Origin: Azonexaceae bacterium
GTDB lineage: Bacteria; Pseudomonadota; Gammaproteobacteria; Burkholderiales; Rhodocyclaceae
Length of the DNA: 12,402 nt
Direction of reading: 5' to 3'
NCBI GenBank assembly: GCA_009469685.1
Contig: SSTA01000028.1
Coordinates: forward strand, 1 to 12,402
This document shows positions 7,170 through 12,402 of this stretch, in pieces (the stretch's first letter is position 1; every line of letters begins with the position of its first letter). The position numbers were made by a program, and so were the translations under genes. Under the pieces are notes generated by a model. It did not search any database. It saw only the letters and a list, made by a program, of their open reading frames with translations, and was not told where the DNA came from.

Positions 7170-8572
7170 GCCGCCCTCGGATCGAAAGCGTCGCGCACCG
7201 CGTCGGCGAACAGGTTGGCGGCCAGGACCAAGGTGAACATGGCGATGAAGGCGGCCGCCAGGGACCACCATACCGCCGGCTCGCGACCCAGTTCCATGCG
7301 GGCATTGTTGATCATCGTGCCGAAGCTGATCATGGTGGGATCGACCCCGATGCCGACGTAGGAAAGAACGGCCTCCGCCAGGACCAGGCCGGAAAAATCC
7401 ATGACCAGGGCGATGATCACGATGTGCATGAGGTTGGGCAGGATATGGCGGCCGATGATGCGGGAACTGGTGACGCCGAAGGCCTGGGCGGCCTGGATGT
7501 ACTCCAGCTCCCGCAGCTTGAGGGTCTCGCCGCGAAGCAGTCGGCATAGGCCCGTCCAGCTGGTCATGCCGAGGATGAAGCACAGTGCAAGAAGCCGCAG
7601 GTCGGCCCGTTCCGCCGCGGTGGAGAACCACTGGGGATGGGTGTCGATAATGACCTGCATCATGAGCACCGCGGCGGCGATGAGCAGTACCCCAGGAATT
7701 GAATTGAGGACGGTGTAGACATACTGGATCAGGTCGTCGACCCAGCCGCGGAAATAACCTGCGACGATGCCCAGAACGATGGCCAGGGGCAGGGTCACCA
7801 GGGTGGTGACGAGGCCGATGATCAACCCGGTGCGCACGCTCTTCAGTACTTGGTAGAGCACGTCCTGACCCACCTTGTCGGTGCCAAAGACGTGGTAGTC
7901 CCCCGCCAGCGTCAGGAGCGGGACGCCAAGGACGGCCATGGCCGCGCCGGTCGCCAGCACGGCATTCCAGGCAAACCGGGTTTCTCCGCGCCAGATGCGT
8001 CCTGCCGCGGTGGCATGGGCGATCCCGAGCCTGCGCGCGACTCCGGCCGTCGCCAGGGCCGCCACCGCAAGCCAGCCCAGGAATCCGAGAAGGGCTCCCC
8101 GGAAGGCGGTGCGGGCGATATCGGCACCCCGATTCGCTTCCGCCTCGCCCAGATGGGCGCCGCCGTGCTTGAGCCGGGGGTACTCCCTCACCTGTCCGCG
8201 ACCCGGCAGGTCTAGCGTCTCCTTGGCATAGAGGCGGGTGGCGAAGGGTTCCGAATAGGTCTTCTCCTGGCGGCTACGGAGCGGTGCCGCAAGGGCGTCG
8301 AAGAGCGAGAGGACCTCAACCGCATAGGCGGCCTGCTCGCCGGGCTTCCCTTCCAAGCGGGGACGGTAGTGGACAGAATCGAGCAGCCCGACTATGACAA
8401 AGGCCAACAATACCGTAGCCGCCGCCATCCCGACCGGGCTCGCCCCCACCCGGCGCCAGGCGGAAAGAAGAGGCGGGCTCCCGGCGACCAGCCGGATGAA
8501 GCCGCTGCCGGCCGCCACCAGTCCCCAGACCAGGATGTCGGACCACAGAAGGACCGGCTGGAATCCCATCAT
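7166..8572 (-). CDS. Peptide-type ABC transporter permease, DppC/YejE-like, with long N-terminal extension
   Basis: This 468-residue inner-membrane subunit forms half of the import channel. The conserved core occupies about 200-468: a membrane segment at 203-222, the HVFGTDKVGQDVL motif (227-239) typical of DppC-type permeases, several further helices, and the EAA loop ELEYIQAAQAFGVTSSRI (355-372) that docks on the ATPase. It ends in the family-typical AVRDAFDPRAA. Before the core are about 200 extra residues: helices near 8-28 and 46-66, a hydrophilic segment of about 90 residues (67-155), and another helix near 157-178. E. coli YejE has about 340 residues in all. The ATG at 8572 overlaps the TGA of the upstream permease (ATGA), and its reading frame is open further upstream only as a shadow. 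Confidence 0.9.
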   Translation of the reverse strand: MMGFQPVLLWSDILVWGLVAAGSGFIRLVAGSPPLLSAWRRVGASPVGMAAATVLLAFVIVGLLDSVHYRPRLEGKPGEQAAYAVEVLSLFDALAAPLRSRQEKTYSEPFATRLYAKETLDLPGRGQVREYPRLKHGGAHLGEAEANRGADIARTAFRGALLGFLGWLAVAALATAGVARRLGIAHATAAGRIWRGETRFAWNAVLATGAAMAVLGVPLLTLAGDYHVFGTDKVGQDVLYQVLKSVRTGLIIGLVTTLVTLPLAIVLGIVAGYFRGWVDDLIQYVYTVLNSIPGVLLIAAAVLMMQVIIDTHPQWFSTAAERADLRLLALCFILGMTSWTGLCRLLRGETLKLRELEYIQAAQAFGVTSSRIIGRHILPNLMHIVIIALVMDFSGLVLAEAVLSYVGIGVDPTMISFGTMINNARMELGREPAVWWSLAAAFIAMFTLVLAANLFADAVRDAFDPRAA

Positions 8573-9546
8573 TCGAAACGTATCCGCGGATCCACCAGGG
8601 TGTAGGAAATGTCGGTCAGGATGAGGCCAACGATGTAGAGCACCGAACCAATGAAGACCATCGACCGGACGACGGCGAAATCCTGGGCGTTGATGGCATC
8701 GATGGTGTAGCTCCCCAGCCCGGGAATGCCGAAAAAGGACTCGGTGAGCAGCGAACCCATGAACAGAAGCGGAATCACCACCACCACGCCGGTGAGGATG
8801 GGGATGAGCGCGTTGCGCAGGATGTGGCGGAAGAACACCAGGGTCTCGGGCAAGCCCTTGGCGCGGGCGGTGCGCACATAGTCCTTGCTGACCTCCTCGA
8901 GAAAGATAGTGCGGTACCAGCGCGTAGACCCGCCGATGCCGGAAACCACCCCAATCACCACCGGCAGGATCAGAAACCGCCAGGCATCGAGACCTTCGCC
9001 GAATCCGGAGATGGGCACCAGGCGCCAGATCTTGCTGATCAGGTACTGCCCGCCGATGATGTAGAAGAGCCCGGAAATGGACATCATCGCCACGCAGAGC
9101 ACCACACCCCACAGGTCGAAGGCGCTGGCCCGGAAGAAGGCGAGAATGAGGGCAAAACTCACCGTCACCAGGATGCCGAGAATGAAGGTGGGAACGGCAA
9201 TGGCCAGCGACGGCCCCATGCGGATGCGGATTTCCCGGGCGATGTCGCGGCCGTCCTCGGCACGGCCGAATTCGCCGACGAACATGGCGGCCGATTTCTC
9301 GAAGAAGATGGTGTCGGTCACCGCCCCCAGCCCGGACGCGCCCTCGTTGTAGAAAAGCGGCTTGTCGTAACCCCGTTCGGTCTTCCACTTGGCGATCGCT
9401 TCCGGGGTCACCCGCTTGATGCCCAACTGCATGCGGGCCATGTCGTCCGGGGTATTGACGACGAAAAACAGGGCAAAGGTGACGAGATTCACCCCGATCA
9501 GAATGGGAATGGCGTAGAGGAGCCGGCGAACGATGTAGGCGAGCAT
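8569..9546 (-). CDS. Peptide-type ABC transporter permease, DppB/YejB-like
   Basis: This 325-residue inner-membrane subunit is the other half of the channel. It opens with the family hallmark MLAYIVRRLLYAIPILIGV, a first helix at about 8-30. A periplasmic loop (31-110) contains TPEAIAKWKTERGYDKPL. Further helices lie near 115-138, 145-168, 190-205, 245-268 and 292-312. The EAA loop is DYVRTARAKGLPE (222-234). It ends VDPRIRFE, again typical of DppB. An in-frame TAA four codons before the ATG at 9546 fixes the start, and no Shine-Dalgarno site precedes it. It is the first gene of the permease-permease-ATPase operon and is divergent from the DUF3592 gene. No substrate-binding protein gene accompanies the operon in this window. 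Confidence 0.93.
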   Translation of the reverse strand: MLAYIVRRLLYAIPILIGVNLVTFALFFVVNTPDDMARMQLGIKRVTPEAIAKWKTERGYDKPLFYNEGASGLGAVTDTIFFEKSAAMFVGEFGRAEDGRDIAREIRIRMGPSLAIAVPTFILGILVTVSFALILAFFRASAFDLWGVVLCVAMMSISGLFYIIGGQYLISKIWRLVPISGFGEGLDAWRFLILPVVIGVVSGIGGSTRWYRTIFLEEVSKDYVRTARAKGLPETLVFFRHILRNALIPILTGVVVVIPLLFMGSLLTESFFGIPGLGSYTIDAINAQDFAVVRSMVFIGSVLYIVGLILTDISYTLVDPRIRFE

Positions 9547-9554
9547 CGTTGGCG

Positions 9555-9563
9555 ATTATGCCA
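9555..9563 (-). promoter_or_regulatory. Candidate extended -10 promoter of the ABC transporter operon
   Basis: On the minus strand TGGCATAAT (9563-9555) fits an extended -10 element, TGn followed by CATAAT, five of six to consensus. No -35 box is visible, which extended -10 promoters tolerate. Transcription would start within about three bases of the permease ATG at 9546, making the mRNA essentially leaderless. Confidence 0.35.
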
Positions 9564-9674
9564 TCCCGGAAGGCGATCCGGCGGCGGCGGCGCTCCCGCC
9601 CTTGACCGCGTCCGGTCGAAATCGGTAAGGTGCCGTCCAAGATTATCATCGGCCCCCACCTGAAGAGCCCTCCC

Positions 9675-10088
9675 GTGCACTCCATCAAGCTTGCCATGAT
9701 CGTTCTTGGCTCCCTCGCCGTGGCGTTTGGCCTCTACACCCGCTTGCGCAATCGCGGCCTGCAGAACTGGCCTTCGGTCCGCGGCACCATCGTCCGCTCC
9801 GACCTGCAGACCACGGCGGACGGCAAGACCCGCCTGGCAGCCGCATTCCGCTACCAGATCGGCGATCGCGTCATCGATAGCCGACAAATCATCATCACTA
9901 TCGAGGACACGCGCCCGGCGGTGGTCTATCGGGTCCTCCAGCGTCTGGCCACCGGCAGCCGCGTCAAGGTCTATTACGACCCCAAGGACCCCACCAACGC
10001 CACCGTTGATCACACGCCCATGGGCAACTGGCTGGAGGCCGTCCTGGCGGGGATCGCCCTGGTTGCCTACGCAGCTTTCGGGCTCTGA
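9675..10088 (+). CDS. DUF3592-type small membrane protein
   Basis: This protein of about 137 residues has a DUF3592-like layout: an N-terminal helix (KLAMIVLGSLAVAFGLYT), then RLRNRGLQNWPSVRGTIVRSDL. A beta-rich soluble part follows with AAFRYQIGDRVIDSRQI and GSRVKVYYDPKDPTNATVD, and a second helix ends the protein (EAVLAGIALVAYAAFGL). The WPSV.GTI and V.V.YDP..P motifs are the family signature as I know it; the function is unknown. I chose the GTG at 9675 because GAAGAG sits seven bases upstream and it places the helix at the N-terminus as in relatives. An in-frame GTG at 9630 (152 residues) is the alternative. The gene overlaps the proposed pbpC start by 26 bp. Confidence 0.75.
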   Translation: MHSIKLAMIVLGSLAVAFGLYTRLRNRGLQNWPSVRGTIVRSDLQTTADGKTRLAAAFRYQIGDRVIDSRQIIITIEDTRPAVVYRVLQRLATGSRVKVYYDPKDPTNATVDHTPMGNWLEAVLAGIALVAYAAFGL

Positions 10089-12369
10089 CGCGCGGGCCAA
10101 AATTTCTGCGTTCGCGCGCATCATAGAGCCCGCTTCCGGGTCCCCGCTCCGCCCGAGACACCAGGGCTGGCTCGCCGCGGCCCGGCTGTCGGGAGTCGTC
10201 TCCCTCGCCCTCGCGTGCATCCCCGCGGCTGCCCTGCCCAGCTTTGCGGAGGTCCGCGGCCACCATGCCGAATCCGAAGCCTGGCTACTCGCTCGGGATG
10301 GCCGCGTCCTCCAGCGCTTGCGCCTGGACCCGGCGGTCCGCCGTTATCCCTGGACTCCCCTGGACGCGGTATCGCCCGCCTTGCTGCGGAGCCTGTTGCT
10401 TTCCGAGGATCGCCGCTTCTACGAACACTCCGGTATCGACTGGAATGCCGTCGCCGCCAGCGCCTGGGGCAATCTCTGGAACTCCCGTACGCGCGGCGCC
10501 AGTACCTTGACCATGCAACTCGCCGGCCTGCTCGAGGACCACGGCCGCAGCGGCCGGCGCGACGTCCTCGACAAGGTCGGTCAGGCGGCCACGGCCCTGG
10601 AACTCGAGCGTCGTTGGAAGAAGGACCAGATCCTGGAGGCTTACCTCAACCTTGCCGCCTTCCGCGGCGAACTGGTCGGGGTCGCCGCCATGAGTTGGGG
10701 GCTCTTCGGCAAGGGACCCGATGGCCTCGACAGCCGGGAAGCCGCCCTGGCGGCGGCCCTCCTGCGCTCGCCCGGCGCCCGACCGGATGCCGTCGCCGAC
10801 CGGGCCTGCGGCCTGCTGCGCTTGCAGCAGCGGGCGGACGCCGACTGCACCGGCCTCGACACCCTGGCCCGCCTGGCGTTCTCCGGTGCCCTCCGCGATG
10901 CGGCTCCGCCGCCCGGGAGCCCCGTAAACCTGGCCCCCCATCTGGCCCGGAAACTCCTGAATCGCCCCGGAGAGCGGCTCGCCACCACTCTGGACAGCGA
11001 CCTGCAACGTTTTGCGGCTGCCGCCCTGGATCGCCATTTGCGGGAACTCGCCCGGCACAGTGTGGAGGACGGCGCTTTGCTGGCCATCGACAACCAGAGC
11101 GGCGCAATCCTGTCCTGGGTGGGCTCTTCCGGCGACCTTTCGAACGCCTCCCAGGTGGACGCCGCCGTCGCCCTGCGGCAGGCGGGATCGACCCTCAAGC
11201 CCTTTCTCTACGGCCTGGCCCTCGAACGGCGCCAGCTCACCGCCGCCAGCCTCATCGACGATTCCCCGGCGGCCCTGGCCACCGCCGGGGGACTCTACGT
11301 CCCGCAAAACTACTCGCCTGACTACCGCGGCTGGGTCAGTGCCCGCCTCGCTTTGGGACAATCGCTCAACGTTCCGGCGGTGCGTACCTTGGTACGGCTC
11401 GGAACCGAACCCTTCTTCGACCGTCTCCGCGGCCTCGGCTTCGCGAGCCTCAAGGAAGGCGGCGACTATTACGGTTACAGCCTCGCCCTCGGCTCCGCCG
11501 ACGTGTCGCTCTTGATGCTAGCCAATGCCTACCGGAGCCTGGCCAACGGCGGTCGCTGGACGCCGCTGCGGGCAGTTCCCCGCGGCGAGCGCACGCCCTG
11601 CCGCGAAGGTGGATGCGCCGGCGTATTCGTCGGGCCACCGCGGCGAGCGTCGACGCCGGCAGCGGCGTTCGTCGTCGCCGACATCCTTGCCGACCGCTCG
11701 GCCCGGGCCGGTACCTTCGGCCTCGATTCCTGGCTCGCCACCCCCTACTGGAGCGCGGCCAAGACCGGCACCAGCAAGGATATGCGCGACAATTGGTGCG
11801 TCGGCTTCTCCCGTCGCTACACCGTCGCCGTCTGGGTTGGCAACGCGAGCGGCAATCCGATGCACGATGTTTCCGGGACCAGCGGCGCGGCGCCGGTGTG
11901 GCGGGAGGTCATGGACTGGCTACACCGCGGCGATGCGACCGGCGCTCGCCCCACCGCCGTCAGCCGCGCCCCGGAGCCTCCAGCGGGCCTCGTTCACCGC
12001 CCGATACGCTTCGACCCTCCCCGGGAACCCCCGCGCCAGGAATGGTTCCTTACCGGCACCGAAATGGTCGTCGTCCGCGAAGCGGGGGCGACCCGGCTCG
12101 CCCGCATCGCGTACCCCGGCGACGGGAGCGTTCTCGCACTCGATCCGGACATTCCTCCCGGTCGGCAGCGCGTTTCGCTGCAACTCTCCGGTCCCGCCGG
12201 GCAGGGATGGCGCTGGCAGGTCGACGCGGCAACGCCAATGCGCGCCGACCGCCCCGCGCTATGGCTACCCAGCCCCGGCTCCCACTCGATCAGGCTCGTC
12301 GACGCCACGGGACTGGAGCTCGACCAAGTCGTCGTTCAAGTCCGCGCCCTCCGCGGCAAACGGCGCTAA
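10063..12369 (+). CDS. pbpC: Penicillin-binding protein 1C, bifunctional transglycosylase/transpeptidase
   Basis: This class A PBP of about 768 residues (E. coli PbpC has 770) is anchored by an N-terminal helix (about 35-58) with its catalytic parts in the periplasm. The GT51 domain polymerises lipid II: SEDRRFYEHSGID carries catalytic E115, followed by RGASTLTMQ (144-152) and RRWKKDQILEAYLN (183-196, E192). The transpeptidase domain has SxxK at S376-K379, SLN at 434-436 and KTGT at 567-570, so the penicillin-binding serine is S376. Residues about 683-765 match the C-terminal domain typical of PBP1C. No ATG or GTG occurs in frame between the DUF3592 region and the catalytic domain. The TTG at 10063, with a weak GGGGAT upstream, is the best start and yields family length. 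The alpha-2-macroglobulin gene that accompanies pbpC in E. coli is not seen. Confidence 0.92.
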   Translation: MPTQLSGSDARAKISAFARIIEPASGSPLRPRHQGWLAAARLSGVVSLALACIPAAALPSFAEVRGHHAESEAWLLARDGRVLQRLRLDPAVRRYPWTPLDAVSPALLRSLLLSEDRRFYEHSGIDWNAVAASAWGNLWNSRTRGASTLTMQLAGLLEDHGRSGRRDVLDKVGQAATALELERRWKKDQILEAYLNLAAFRGELVGVAAMSWGLFGKGPDGLDSREAALAAALLRSPGARPDAVADRACGLLRLQQRADADCTGLDTLARLAFSGALRDAAPPPGSPVNLAPHLARKLLNRPGERLATTLDSDLQRFAAAALDRHLRELARHSVEDGALLAIDNQSGAILSWVGSSGDLSNASQVDAAVALRQAGSTLKPFLYGLALERRQLTAASLIDDSPAALATAGGLYVPQNYSPDYRGWVSARLALGQSLNVPAVRTLVRLGTEPFFDRLRGLGFASLKEGGDYYGYSLALGSADVSLLMLANAYRSLANGGRWTPLRAVPRGERTPCREGGCAGVFVGPPRRASTPAAAFVVADILADRSARAGTFGLDSWLATPYWSAAKTGTSKDMRDNWCVGFSRRYTVAVWVGNASGNPMHDVSGTSGAAPVWREVMDWLHRGDATGARPTAVSRAPEPPAGLVHRPIRFDPPREPPRQEWFLTGTEMVVVREAGATRLARIAYPGDGSVLALDPDIPPGRQRVSLQLSGPAGQGWRWQVDAATPMRADRPALWLPSPGSHSIRLVDATGLELDQVVVQVRALRGKRR

Positions 12370-12402
12370 GGCAGCGAATCCGGAGCCCAGCCGATTTCCC
12401 CG

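Noticed and set aside
7170..7631. Upstream in-frame extension of the ATPase gene
   Set aside because: It lies inside the permease gene in another frame and shows no ABC ATPase similarity. The ATG at 7169 gives the standard start and an ATGA overlap.
8573..9697. Upstream in-frame extension of the second permease, which would make an 843-residue protein
   Set aside because: This stretch is the other reading frame of the first permease, whose protein shows clear family motifs from start to stop.
9706..10062. Upstream in-frame extension of pbpC, which would make 887 residues
   Set aside because: It overlaps the DUF3592 gene in another frame, is rich in Ser, Pro and Arg as shadow frames are here, and would exceed the usual PBP1C length.

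Overview
The window reads as chromosomal core DNA of a high-GC Gram-negative bacterium, most likely a betaproteobacterium (a Rhodocyclales-like relative is my guess). The clues are the codon use, a periplasmic lytic transglycosylase, a class A penicillin-binding protein with a 1C-type C-terminus, and an Ala-Glu-Asp tRNA operon with encoded CCA ends. I see no insertion sequence, phage gene, integrase, CRISPR array or plasmid origin.

Layout, left to right. (1) Positions 1-122, minus: the 5' end of folD, cut by the window edge. (2) 137-2960, minus: a two-gene signalling unit, a PhnD-family periplasmic binding protein followed 26 bp later by a hybrid sensor histidine kinase, with a candidate promoter upstream and a strong intrinsic terminator downstream. 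(3) 3027-3390, plus: a compact tRNA operon (Ala-GGC, Glu-TTC, Asp-GTC) with a near-consensus sigma-70 promoter and a 13-bp-stem terminator. (4) 3580-5148, plus: an MltD-like lytic transglycosylase with a cationic tail. (5) 5175-9546, minus: a peptide-type ABC transporter operon (permease, permease, double ATPase) whose genes overlap at ATGA junctions and which has no binding-protein gene in the window. (6) 9675-12369, plus: a small DUF3592 membrane protein overlapping pbpC.

How the parts may work together: three units concern the cell envelope. MltD cuts glycan strands, PBP1C builds and cross-links them, and the peptide transporter between them could import peptides, possibly including wall-derived ones. 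This last link rests on proximity only. The binding protein next to the kinase lacks any PhnC or PhnE transporter partner, so it more likely feeds a periplasmic signal to the kinase than serves transport. No response regulator or HPt protein lies in the window.

I do not see a wholly new system. The points most worth a second look are the binding-protein/kinase pair, complementary segments in the tRNA precursor that could form alternative pairings, the long N-terminal extension of the second permease, and the apparently leaderless start of the first permease.
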